From Granulicella tundricola MP5ACTX9 (GTDB lineage Bacteria; Acidobacteriota; Terriglobia; Terriglobales; Acidobacteriaceae), in contig NC_015064.1 in NCBI RefSeq assembly GCF_000178975.2, forward strand, positions 1,426,001 through 1,490,000: a stretch of DNA of 64,000 nucleotides. The letters are read 5' to 3'. How positions within the stretch are numbered: the first letter of the stretch is position 1; each line of letters starts with the position of its first letter. Under the pieces are notes generated by a model. That model had not been told where the DNA came from. It was given only the letters and a program-made list of their open reading frames with translations, and did not search any database. Positions 47,001-53,023 of this stretch are shown here, piece after piece. The position numbers and the translations under genes were made by a program.

Positions 47001-47069
47001 AGAGCTGCAGCCATAGAGCAGGGTGGACAACGCCAAGGAGAAGAGAACAGAAAGACGGGCAGGGCGCAT
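41040..47069 (-). CDS. Giant lipoprotein of ASH/choice-of-anchor Ig-like repeats
   Basis: 2009 residues. The N-terminus ends in a lipobox (STLLYGC, Cys21), so it should be lipid-anchored. Residues 40-90 form a regulatory-like beta-sandwich (ITGKVQAGQQAVSGATIQLY), then a helical region to about 290. The rest is beta-sandwich repeats of the ASH / choice-of-anchor-D kind (FTQTNNC...GSTCTIAVTFTPTATG...). These assemble into three long units of about 537 residues, each with markers IATDNTNFKVESN and TLEEPVTA, and one extra terminal domain. Regular Cys pairs could make disulphides. Probably a surface or adhesive stalk. Its 3' end abuts the esterase end by 9 nt. Confidence 0.9.
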   Translation of the reverse strand: MRPARLSVLFSLALSTLLYGCSSPVAPFTNPSQPAVTITGKVQAGQQAVSGATIQLYTVGTTADGSAATPLLTSTVTTDASGNFALSGLYSCSQATQVYVTAVGGNPGLSAANPNLAEMTAIGPCSSLTPNTLIFVNELTTIAATSALAPYATSAPAIGSSSADSTALASAFTLAGELVNTVTGTTPGTAVPAGSTVPISLIDTLGNIISGCTHSAGGATSGSTCTAILNLTTPPNSKAPSDTLQALFNIANNPTLNIGPLFALDPPTAPFQPQLASAPADFAIKLMPLISSSTLTITPSSLAFSATTLGSVGPAATVSITNPGTTAVALSSVAIAGVNSADFTQTNTCGTSIAGGATCQALVTFAPAATGTRNASLVFTSSATGSPQTVALTGTGAAATVGPIAFSLPSLSYNVDDSIQDVNLQNLGNVPLTISSIATDNTNFEVESSNCGTTLAAQSVCTISVRTLGFLWSGSTTLYSTYTGNLIVNSNASAGPQTLPLSSTNTLYLPAIPADFGASPVGITQTSGTITASPGSYYESASLSTSIGGANASDFAVSPASCNVPVSSVTNCSLAISFTPSASGTRSAMLYVATGNDSPNSATNKQYLRLSGIGNTTGPSFAVTYKSSTQTRGYAILNTAGTASNTDTYTVLNTGSTIISLSAALTGSAAADYTSTNNCVSISPSSSCTLNVVFTGSSVGTFPATLTLTDTVSTSSQPLQLSTLVQYPTPVPSPYSTDFGTQPLNIAATRNVFITSGTYGSTLEEPVTASITTGSGVFSLPGGSTCPASTSQTCTLTVAFTPTAVGNFTGTLTLTGQTSGNQANYPLSGGGGVATLALSPASLTFPVRTVGTTSTPMNVTVSSTAALSLNISSITITGVNSNDFTQTNNCTAVTVSSTCTIAVTFTPTAIGTSNANLVLTSNATGSPQTVPLTGTSAAATVGPIAYSLASLSYTVDGSIQDVNLQNLGSAPLTISSIATDNTNFKVESNTCGTMLAAQSVCTISVSTGGFNIINQQYSTYTGNLVVSDNATAGPQTLPLSSTNTISISTVPTDFGAWPINTTRTGGIITANTGSYYTSDALLAAVGGTNASDFAVSPSGCSIQANTSPSNCSLAISFTPSATGTRSAKLYVSNASGTPNSQYFRLSGTGDATGPSFVLTYKSSTGSPVLNTSGTAFYTNTYTVLNNGTTTLTLSGIVSGPAAANYSSNSNCSSIAPNNSCTLNVTFNGASHATYLATLTLSDSFSSYSQPLQLSTVVQYPTPILSPNSLTFSAQPLNTTTTQSLTISSGTYGSTLEEPVTAALDTSSIYSNAFSLPAGSTCPASTSQTCTLTVAFTPTAAANGVNGSVIFTGQISGNKAYLALYGIAGSPALSLSPTSLTFPARALGTTSVPMNVTVSNTGTLPLNISSITVTGANISDFTQTNNCSTVAVGSTCTVAVSFTPGATGSGNASLVLTSNAPGSPQTVALTGTGAAATVGPVTFNFSSLSYTVGNSIRDVKLQNLGSTPLTITGIATDNTNFKVESNTCGTTLLAQSLCTISVQTLGFGFSGITLNYTSYTGNLVVTDNATSGPQTLPLTSTNTVEVGATADFGAWPVETTHTGVISSSSGTYYQSSAVSFVLGGINASDFGPSGGGCYTTALQNSSCSENLSFTPSATGVRSAVLYVNSSNLSADASQYFRISGTGDPVGPSFIATYKSSTQSRGRVVLTTAGSATNTDTYTILNNGSTTLTLSGMASGSAAANYSSTSNCASIAAGSSCAFSVTFTGTSIGTFPATLTISDSLSSYSQSLPVSTTVVYPTPTPSSSSLNFNAQPLNSTTTMSATISSGTYGSTLEEPVTATFMSNSSSFFSLTNGSTCPAGTSQVCTLTVAFTPTAVGYVSGAIILTGQTSGNQGYLNLYGIGGLPALSLSPTSLTFPARSVGTTSVPMNVTVSNTGNQPLNINSINVIGATNNNFTQTNNCTQVAAGSACTIGVTFAPTASGSQAASIRIISNASTSPDTITLSGSTN
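41341..46180 (-). repeat. Three tandem ~1.61-kb coding repeats
   Basis: Approximate units are 44567-46180, 42956-44566 and 41341-42955, with a partial fourth to 41040. Periodicity comes from repeated markers at the same offsets, such as the segment encoding IATDNTNF near 45750, 44135 and 42515 and that encoding TLEEPVTA near 44775, 43170 and 41555. Long stretches are nearly identical in DNA between units 1 and 2. Confidence 0.85.
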
Positions 47070-47167
47070 GGGTGTCCGGAGGAACGAGGAAAGTCAGTTC
47101 AGGCTTGAGCGCACAGTTTAGCTTAGGCGGGCCACTGCGGATATATGTTTTTGTACACGGGGCTACG

Positions 47168-48376
47168 TCAGGGTTTGGTCTGGGTGGCCTTTACGGCGAG
47201 GGCTACTGGGGTTCCGCCTGCGGGGAGGATGGTGAGGAGGGCGGGGCCTAGCTTGGTGGCGGTGCGGATGACGGCTACGTCGCCGGAGTGGGAGTCCGCG
47301 GCGAGGATGAGGTGCTGGTCTGCCGAGAAGGCGAGGGCGTCCGGGGTGCTGCCGGTGCGGAGGCTCGACAGGAACTTGCCGTCGTCGATGGAGTAGAGGG
47401 AGACGGAGTCGTTGCCGGAGGCGGCGACCCAGAGGGCGGAGTTGTCGGCGCTGACGACGCCGTGGGTGGGCCGGTCGCCGATGGCGTAGGTACTGCCGAC
47501 GTCGTTGGTCTGGGTGGAGACCTCTGAGATGGAGTCTGAGGCTTGATTGGAGACGAAGACCTCTCCGCCGTCCGGCTTCATGGTGATGTGGGTGGGGTGC
47601 TGGCCTACGACGAGCAGGGCGAGGAGACGATCGGTGTTGAGGGAGGCGTCCTGCTTGAGGGCCCAGGAGTCCGGTGCCATGGAGAGGCCAATGGCCATGA
47701 TCTGGTGGCCGGTAGAGCAGGCGACGAAGGTCTTGGCGGAGTCGGGCATGATAACCGGGCTGGTGGCTCCGGGGCAGCCTGGGAAGGTGGCTCGGAGGGT
47801 GAGGGGGGACGCTTTCTGGATGCCGATGGCGTAGATGCTGACGGAGCCGCTGGCCTGGTTGGTGACGACGACGGAGCGGTTATCAGGGGCGATGGCTATG
47901 CCGGCGGGCTGATCACCAGTCGGGGCTGAGGCGATGGCGCGTCGGGTCTTGAGGTCGAGGACGCTGACGGTGTTGGAGCCCTGGTTGGTGACGTAGGCGC
48001 GGAGGCCGTCGGGCGAGATGGCGAGGGCGCTGGGGGTGCGGTGGACGGGGATTGTGGCGACGACTTCGTTTTTGTCCGTGTCGATGACGGAGACGGAGCC
48101 GGTGGAGTCGCTGGGCTGCGTGTTGAGTGCGTAGGCTTCGTCGAGTTTGGGATTGACGGCGATGGCGGTGGGGTCGGCGCCGACTTTGAGGGTGCGGTCG
48201 GGGCGAAGGTAGACGAGGTCGAGCACGGTGACGGTGTTGCCGGTGCTGTTGGCGACGTAGGCGAACTCGCGGTAACCGGCGGGGTAGTCCGGCATGTTGT
48301 AGTGCTTGCAGGCTGCGAGGGGCAGGAGGGCTGCTGCGAGGAGGATGCCGCGTAGAGATTGGGGGGAAGAGAACAC
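47168..48376 (-). CDS. YncE-like beta-propeller lipoprotein
   Basis: About 402 residues if started at GTG 48376, which gives SLRGILLAAALLPLAACKH, a lipoprotein signal with Cys at 23. The frame is open to 48529, but that extension is proline/serine-rich and hides the signal. The body is a seven-bladed propeller of YncE/40-residue repeats: EFAYVANSTGNTVTVLDL, RAYVTNQGSNTVSVLDLKT, SVVVTNQASGSVSIYAI, EVFVSNQASDSISEVST and similar. Such proteins bind ligands or partner proteins in the envelope. No ribosome site is evident at the chosen start. Confidence 0.85.
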   Translation of the reverse strand: MFSSPQSLRGILLAAALLPLAACKHYNMPDYPAGYREFAYVANSTGNTVTVLDLVYLRPDRTLKVGADPTAIAVNPKLDEAYALNTQPSDSTGSVSVIDTDKNEVVATIPVHRTPSALAISPDGLRAYVTNQGSNTVSVLDLKTRRAIASAPTGDQPAGIAIAPDNRSVVVTNQASGSVSIYAIGIQKASPLTLRATFPGCPGATSPVIMPDSAKTFVACSTGHQIMAIGLSMAPDSWALKQDASLNTDRLLALLVVGQHPTHITMKPDGGEVFVSNQASDSISEVSTQTNDVGSTYAIGDRPTHGVVSADNSALWVAASGNDSVSLYSIDDGKFLSSLRTGSTPDALAFSADQHLILAADSHSGDVAVIRTATKLGPALLTILPAGGTPVALAVKATQTKP

Positions 48377-48646
48377 TTTTGTGAGTTTAGTGGACGGGTG
48401 GGGTGGGTGGGAAGGTGAAGTATACGGTTGCGGATTGTTCTGGGAGTGGTCGCGGTAGGAGACGGGGTTGTATCGGGGGGTCGATCCGGGCAAGATAGCT
48501 GCTATGGATGCGTCCAATGAGCCTGTCACTCATCCGAAGTCACCGCTTGCAGGACTCTCGGTCCTTGGTCTAGAGCGGGGTTTAGTCCGCAGATCAGTCT
48601 TCTTGTTTCACAACTCGATTGGATGCGTTGATGTGTTCTGTTGCGG

Positions 48647-49081
48647 CTGCATGATCTGACGACGGAGGATCTGGACTGGCTTCCTTCTCCCCGATGGCAA
48701 CACGGTGGGGGCGCAACTGCTTCATCTGGCCGCTGCCGAGACTTACTACCAGTTCAATTCCTTCGAGGGCTTGCCCTGGCCGACGACCTCGAATGAGACG
48801 AAGCAACGGTTTGGACCTGCGATGAAGCTCGGCGACGCTGGGCGGAGACTTGTGAAGGGCCATGAGCTCTCGTTCTATGTGGAGACGCTCCACGAGGTGC
48901 GTGAGCGCACGCTGGCCGAGTTGAGGAAGCGGAATGATGACTGGCTGATGGCTATCGACGAAGACTGGGGATGGGACCGACCAACAACTTCTGCAAGTGG
49001 TTCCATGTCTGCGAGCATGAGTCCCATCATCTTGGACAGATTGACCTTCACTTAAAGGTCATTCGAGCACACAGGTTATAG
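48647..49081 (+). pseudogene. Frameshifted DinB/DUF664-like pseudogene
   Basis: Three pieces of one protein lie in different frames. Piece 1 (48647-48691) reads LHDLTTEDLDWLPSP. After a CCCC run at 48689-48692 the frame shifts by +1 into DGNTVGAQLLHLAAAETYYQ and onward to WLMAIDEDWGWDRP. Near 48984 the frame shifts again into NNFCKWFHVCEHESHHLGQI and then to a TAG at 49081. Together they make the mini-DinB fold with its metal histidines (LLHLAAAE, HESHH). The N-terminal part and start are missing. Either a decayed gene or two sequencing errors. Confidence 0.78.
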
Positions 49082-49281
49082 CTTCGGCTTGAGTCAGCAA
49101 TTTGATCTGGATTTTGCAGGTAACAATTTCGTTGCAACCCAGGCATAAGGGCTACTGAACATATGGACTTCTAAGATTCTGTCTCTATGAGCGCAACTAA
49201 CCATAGATGGGTGGGTTTTTGCTTCTGTGAGTGGATGCTGTCACGTTTGCAATCCCCACGTCGTTTGCGAAACTCCTCGGA

Positions 49282-49323
49282 CAACGAAGTCGGCGGGCTA
49301 CATCCGGCTTCGTTGCTTTTTTT
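49282..49323 (+). terminator. Strong hairpin terminator on the plus strand
   Basis: CAACGAAG / CTTCGTTG with extra CGG/CCG pairing and a TTTTTTT run (49317-49323). It points rightward although the only upstream plus-strand candidate is the DinB pseudogene 200 nt away. The intervening 49082-49281 holds no convincing gene; a small RNA is possible. Confidence 0.7.
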
Positions 49324-49326
49324 AGG

Positions 49327-49470
49327 CTAGGAGTTTTGGGGTTTGCCGATTTTGCGCCAGGTGTAGGCGATCCAGCCTACGTAACCGCCCTGGATCAGGA
49401 CGACGAGGGCGTAGGCGGCGATCAAGTGGTGGCCTTCCATGCTGTTAAGGAAGCCGCGATCAAGATGCAT
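49327..49470 (-). CDS. ccmD: CcmD-like small haem-exporter membrane protein
   Basis: 47 residues. It begins inside the ccmC 3' end (11-nt overlap) with GGAG upstream. A short polar start (MHLDRGFLNSMEGHHL) is followed by one span (IAAYALVVLIQGGYVGWIAY) and a basic tail (TWRKIGK), the usual CcmD plan. In the cytochrome c maturation system CcmD holds CcmABC and haem-loaded CcmE together. Assignment rests on size, topology and position after ccmC. Confidence 0.72.
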   Translation of the reverse strand: MHLDRGFLNSMEGHHLIAAYALVVLIQGGYVGWIAYTWRKIGKPQNS

Positions 49471-50275
49471 GGTTGGGCTCCTGTCCGTAGGTGAGGCCGT
49501 CGGCTGGGGTGAGGGTAGCTTCGAGGGAGCGGAGGGTGTGTTCCTGGTCTAGGCGCTGGCGGCGGCGTTCAAGGGCAAAGCGTAAAACGAGGATGAAGAT
49601 GCCCCACATGAGCCAGCCGACGGCGTTCCAGCCGAAGGCGATCCACATGGGGGCGGCCATGTGGCCTTCGCCGGTGAGGACCGGGGAGGGGTGCTGGGTG
49701 CGCCACCACTGGATGGAGAAGTAAACGATAGGGACGTCGATGGCGGCGAAGACGGAGATGACGGCTCCGATGGTGCCGGTCTGGCCGGTGGCGGAGAGAC
49801 GGCGGGTCATCAGGTAGGCGACGTAGAGGAGCCAGAGGAGGAGCAGCGAGGTGAGACGTGCGTCCCAGGCCCACCAGATGCCCCAGCTCGCCTTGCCCCA
49901 GAGCATTCCGGTGGCGAGACAGATGGTGGTGAAGATGACGGTGACTTCTGCGGCGGCTACGGCGATGGCGTCGGCCGTGAGTGCGCTGAGGGGATTGCGG
50001 CGGCGGAGGTAGAGGAAGGCTATGGATGCGGCGAAGTTGACGTAGGGAAAGATGAGGCCGAGGAGCGCGGAGGGGACGTGCCAGTAGAAGATGCGCTGGA
50101 CGTCGCCCATGGTGGCTTCCGTGGGGGCGATGAAGATGGCCTGGCGGAAGCCGATGGCGAGGACGATGAGCGTCGCTGCGAGCCAGAGTGCGCCGAGGAG
50201 GAGCTTTGCGGGGGACGCAGGCTGCTGAACCGGGGTGAAAGTGCGGCTTGAGGAGGGTTGCGTACTCTGCGCCAT
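49460..50275 (-). CDS. ccmC: Haem exporter permease CcmC
   Basis: 271 residues with six spans. The tryptophan-rich haem-handling motif is GKASWGIWWAWDARLTSLLLL near 125-145, flanked by conserved histidines (FYWHVPSA near 65; MWWR-type region TQHPSPVLTGEGHMAAPMW near 205). CcmC presents haem to CcmE at the periplasmic face. It lies 60 nt after ccmB and overlaps ccmD. The C-terminal 35 residues are charged and longer than in E. coli. Confidence 0.92.
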   Translation of the reverse strand: MAQSTQPSSSRTFTPVQQPASPAKLLLGALWLAATLIVLAIGFRQAIFIAPTEATMGDVQRIFYWHVPSALLGLIFPYVNFAASIAFLYLRRRNPLSALTADAIAVAAAEVTVIFTTICLATGMLWGKASWGIWWAWDARLTSLLLLWLLYVAYLMTRRLSATGQTGTIGAVISVFAAIDVPIVYFSIQWWRTQHPSPVLTGEGHMAAPMWIAFGWNAVGWLMWGIFILVLRFALERRRQRLDQEHTLRSLEATLTPADGLTYGQEPNHAS

Positions 50276-50335
50276 GATTTATTTTAGACCTTTTTGCGTA
50301 TGCGGCTAGTCAACCGATTGATTGAGATGGGTGCG

Positions 50336-51010
50336 TTATTCGGCATTGAGCACGGTTTGAAACAGGAGCAGGCAGACGGTGGTGAAGGCTATGTCGTAGC
50401 CGATGAGGAGCTTGATCCAGAGGCCGGGGTCTGACTCGCCGGTGAGGATGGCGGTGGTGGCCTGGACCATGGCGAGCAGGGCGGGGATGGAGATAGGGAA
50501 GAGGACGAGGGGGAGCATGAGCTCGCGGTTGCGGGTGCGGAGGCCGAGGGCGGCGAAGAAGGTGCCGTTTGAGACCAGCGCCCAAGTGCCGAGGGGGAGG
50601 ACGGCGAGGAGGAGCCAGCCCTGGCCGAGGGCGTGGAGATCGTAGAAGACGGTGAAGATGGGGGCGAGGACGAGCTCGACCGCGGTGACGAAGATGAGGT
50701 TGGCGAGGGCTTTGCCGAGGAAGAGGGCGCTGGCGGCCGACGGGGCGAGGCGCTGGGCGTCCATGACGTGGTTGCGCTGCTCGCGGGTCCAGGACTGGTT
50801 GAGGGCGGTGATGGAGGCGAAGAGGAGCGTCATCCAGAGGATGCCGCCGGCGATCTGACGGGAGAGTGCGCTGGTGGGGTCGAAGGCCATGGAGAAGACG
50901 ACGACGACGAGGAGCGAGAAGAAGAGCATGCCGGTGACGGAGTCGCGGGAACGCCACTCCAGGCGGAGGTCTTTTTGGAGATGGGTGAGGACGTGGCGGA
51001 GGTAGGTCAT
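50336..51010 (-). CDS. ccmB: Haem exporter permease CcmB
   Basis: 224 residues from the ATG at 51010, which overlaps the ybaK stop (ATGA). Opening HLQKDLRLEWRSRDSVTGMLFFSLLVVVVFSMAF and GGILWMTLLFASITALNQSW are the CcmB hallmarks, and six spans are visible. It forms the membrane channel with CcmA and CcmC. A longer frame upstream overlaps ybaK and was rejected. Confidence 0.92.
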   Translation of the reverse strand: MTYLRHVLTHLQKDLRLEWRSRDSVTGMLFFSLLVVVVFSMAFDPTSALSRQIAGGILWMTLLFASITALNQSWTREQRNHVMDAQRLAPSAASALFLGKALANLIFVTAVELVLAPIFTVFYDLHALGQGWLLLAVLPLGTWALVSNGTFFAALGLRTRNRELMLPLVLFPISIPALLAMVQATTAILTGESDPGLWIKLLIGYDIAFTTVCLLLFQTVLNAE

Positions 51011-51486
51011 TTGGTGAGGTCGGCCAACGTGGCGGCGGTGGCTCGGAGGTAGTCTGCGGGGGAGAGGATGAGTTGGAGTCCGCGCTGGCCGGCGGAGACG
51101 CTGATGATGTCGAAGAGCTCGATGGTCTCGTCTGCGTAGGCGGGGAAGGGTTTTTTCGCGGCTAGGACTGTTACTCCGCCGCGGATGTAGCCGGTGAGGG
51201 GCTCGACTTGCTTGAGGCTGGCTAGATCTAGTTTTTTCTGGGCGGTGGCCTGGGCTAACTTCTTCAGGTCTAGTTCGGCGTCGCCGGGGATGACTGCGAA
51301 GAAGTGCTCGCCGGAGCTTGATTCGGTGAGGAGGGTTTTGAAGACCTGCTCGGGGGGTAGGCCTATCTTGCGGGCTACGTTGATGGCGGTGAGGTCTTCG
51401 AGGTCGACCTCGTAGGGGCGGAGCTCGTAGGGGATGGCGAGCTGATCCAGGATGCGGGCTGCGTTGGTTTTGGCGGGGGGCTTCAT
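51007..51486 (-). CDS. ybaK: YbaK/EbsC-type Cys-tRNA(Pro) deacylase
   Basis: 159 residues. Frees mischarged Cys-tRNA(Pro) in translation quality control. Signatures: NAARILDQLAIPYELRPYEV, VFKTLLTESSSGEHFFAVIPGDAELDLKKLAQA, the conserved GYIRGGVTVLAAKKPFPAYADET stretch, and SAGQRGLQLILSPADYLRAT at the end. It overlaps the upstream CcmE-A gene by 4 nt and the downstream ccmB by 4 nt, so it is fully embedded in the cytochrome c maturation operon. Confidence 0.92.
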   Translation of the reverse strand: MKPPAKTNAARILDQLAIPYELRPYEVDLEDLTAINVARKIGLPPEQVFKTLLTESSSGEHFFAVIPGDAELDLKKLAQATAQKKLDLASLKQVEPLTGYIRGGVTVLAAKKPFPAYADETIELFDIISVSAGQRGLQLILSPADYLRATAATLADLTK

Positions 51487-52682
51487 GCTGACTCGCCTGC
51501 ATTGGAACCCACCCTAGCTTCGCGAGGGTGGGGCACACGGCTCTCGTTGGTACTTACCTGGCTTACGATGGTGCCCTGGCGCATGGTGAGGGTGAGGTGG
51601 GCCAGGGGCTCGGCGAGGTGGTGCTGGTGGGTGGTGAGGACGATGGTGCGGCGGGCACCGGGGGTGTGGTGGGGCCAGGTGAGGAAGTCGGCGAGGAGCT
51701 CGACCATGGCGCTGGCGGAGGCTACGTCGAGGTTGGAGAAGGGCTCGTCGAGCAGGAGGAGCTCGGGGTCGGTCTGGAGGACTCGGGCGAGGGAGGTGCG
51801 CTGGCGCATGCCCTGGGAGTACTGGCCTACGGGGCGCTTGAGGTGGGGGTCCAGGCCTACGGAGCGGAGGGCCATCTCCGGGGAGCCCTGGCAGGCGCAG
51901 GCTCCGGGGCCCATGTGAAGCTGGGCGAAGTAGTTGAGGTTCTCCATGGCGGTGAGCTCGTCGTAGAGCATGGGGGCGTGGCTCATGTAGGCGACGCGGC
52001 CGCGCTGGAGTTGAGGGAAATCTCCGAGGACTTTGAGGGTGCCCTGGGTGGGTTCGGTGAGGCCGGCCAGGAGGCGGAGGACGGTGGATTTACCGGCACC
52101 GTTCTCGCCCAGGATGACGGTGGCGGTGCCGGCCGGGAGGGTGAGGGTGGCGTTGCGGACGGCGGCGAAGGTGCCGAAGATCTTGGAGACGTTGTGAAGC
52201 TCGGCTGCTGCGGCCGGGGTGGTCACGCTAACGGGCTGCCTGGATGGGGGTGGGGGGACTACCGAGGCGGTGGCTGCGGGCGGGCGTGCGCCGGGGGCCG
52301 GGGCGTACTTGCTGGCGCACTTGGCCTGGAGGGCGGTGGCGTGGAAGACTCCGTCGCGGCCGTAGGTTCCGATGGCGAGGGCCTGAGCGTCGTCCTTGAA
52401 GGCGTCGGGTGGCGGCTCGGAGCCCTGGTAGGCGACCTGGAGGGCCTTGCCCTGCTCCATCAGGGTGAAGTGGGCGCTGGTGCCGACACGCTGGATGCTG
52501 CCCGCCTTGACGTTGCCGGCGACGCGGAGGTGGCGGGTGTAAGCCTTGCCGCCCATACCCTGGAGCTCGGAGATGGTGACGTAGTAGCTCTTGTTGGCCT
52601 GAGCGCCGGAGATGGCGAGCCAGGCTACGACGGCTACGAGGATGACCGAGGCTACGATGATGCGGATGGGGCTCTTCTGCAT
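51483..52682 (-). CDS. CcmE haem chaperone and CcmA ATPase in one reading frame
   Basis: 399 residues from ATG 52682. Residues 5-25 are a membrane anchor (IRIIVASVILVAVVAWLAI). Residues 33-125 are the CcmE OB fold (YYVTISELQGMGGKAYTRHL) ending in CASKY, a CXXXY haem motif (Cys122, Tyr126) instead of the usual HXXXY. A proline linker follows. From about 158 there is a complete CcmA ABC ATPase: Walker A GENGAGKST, signature YSQGMRQRTSLARV, Walker B LLLLDEPFSNLD, and TTHQHHL. CcmE works outside and CcmA inside the membrane, yet no second span separates them. A GTG at 52226 could start CcmA alone (247 residues). The last 15 codons run through a dispersed palindrome. Confidence 0.82.
   Translation of the reverse strand: MQKSPIRIIVASVILVAVVAWLAISGAQANKSYYVTISELQGMGGKAYTRHLRVAGNVKAGSIQRVGTSAHFTLMEQGKALQVAYQGSEPPPDAFKDDAQALAIGTYGRDGVFHATALQAKCASKYAPAPGARPPAATASVVPPPPSRQPVSVTTPAAAAELHNVSKIFGTFAAVRNATLTLPAGTATVILGENGAGKSTVLRLLAGLTEPTQGTLKVLGDFPQLQRGRVAYMSHAPMLYDELTAMENLNYFAQLHMGPGACACQGSPEMALRSVGLDPHLKRPVGQYSQGMRQRTSLARVLQTDPELLLLDEPFSNLDVASASAMVELLADFLTWPHHTPGARRTIVLTTHQHHLAEPLAHLTLTMRQGTIVSQVSTNESRVPHPREARVGSNAGESA
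51505..51537. repeat. Dispersed palindromic element, degenerate copy E
   Basis: CCCACCCT, 9 nt, AGGGTGGG, then GCACAC. It is translated as VPHPREARVGS at the CcmA C-terminus, so insertion of the element probably extended the protein. Confidence 0.6.
52224..52258 (-). other. CcmE/CcmA junction with C-runs, TAG and GTG
   Basis: On the minus strand a CCCCCCACCCCC tract (about 52256-52245) lies just before the junction. In the frame one base off CcmE, a TAG occurs at 52230-52228, and 1 nt later a GTG (52226-52224) starts the CcmA sequence TTPAAAAELHNVSK. A one-base slip in the C tract would therefore yield two separate, sensibly spaced genes. Confidence 0.6.
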
Positions 52683-53023
52683 GGCTCTCTTCTGGTGCTT
52701 CGGATGGGTACCCCCACCCCGGCTGTATGTATCTAAAGTCTTCAAAACAAAAGAGTTGCGTCTGAACCAAAGCGCAAACCCTTCATTCCAAGTGAGTTGC
52801 GGGCAAAGTATTCAATCGAAAGAAGTTAGCCTGGGACTCCCAAGCTGAGATCGCTTTCTTTTCCCTGCTTCTATTTTACCGAATTGCGGGGAGTGAATAC
52901 CCCAACTATTTTCAGGTTTTATCTGCTTTGGAATGTTGGAGTTAGGTGGGTTTGTTTAGGGTTAAGGTACTTGACAGGTGAATTTGCTGGGGTTTTTGAG
53001 GGTTTCGCTTGAGAAATGTCTTG
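52683..53023. other. Intergenic region upstream of the ccm operon
   Basis: A 341-bp gap, AT-richer than its surroundings, with T-rich tracts (GCTTTCTTTTCCC, GGTTTTTGAGGGTTTCG). It must hold the ccm promoter on the minus strand. GGGGAGTGAATACCCC is a loose dyad near 52890. No gene is supported. Confidence 0.45.

Noticed and set aside
48468..48659. Small plus-strand ORF before the DinB pseudogene
   Set aside because: No ribosome site, no recognisable domain, and it overlaps the region where the pseudogene's missing N-terminus would lie.
50336..51538. 400-residue version of CcmB
   Set aside because: The first 175 codons are an out-of-frame shadow of ybaK and CcmA; ATG at 51010 with the ATGA overlap is the proper start.
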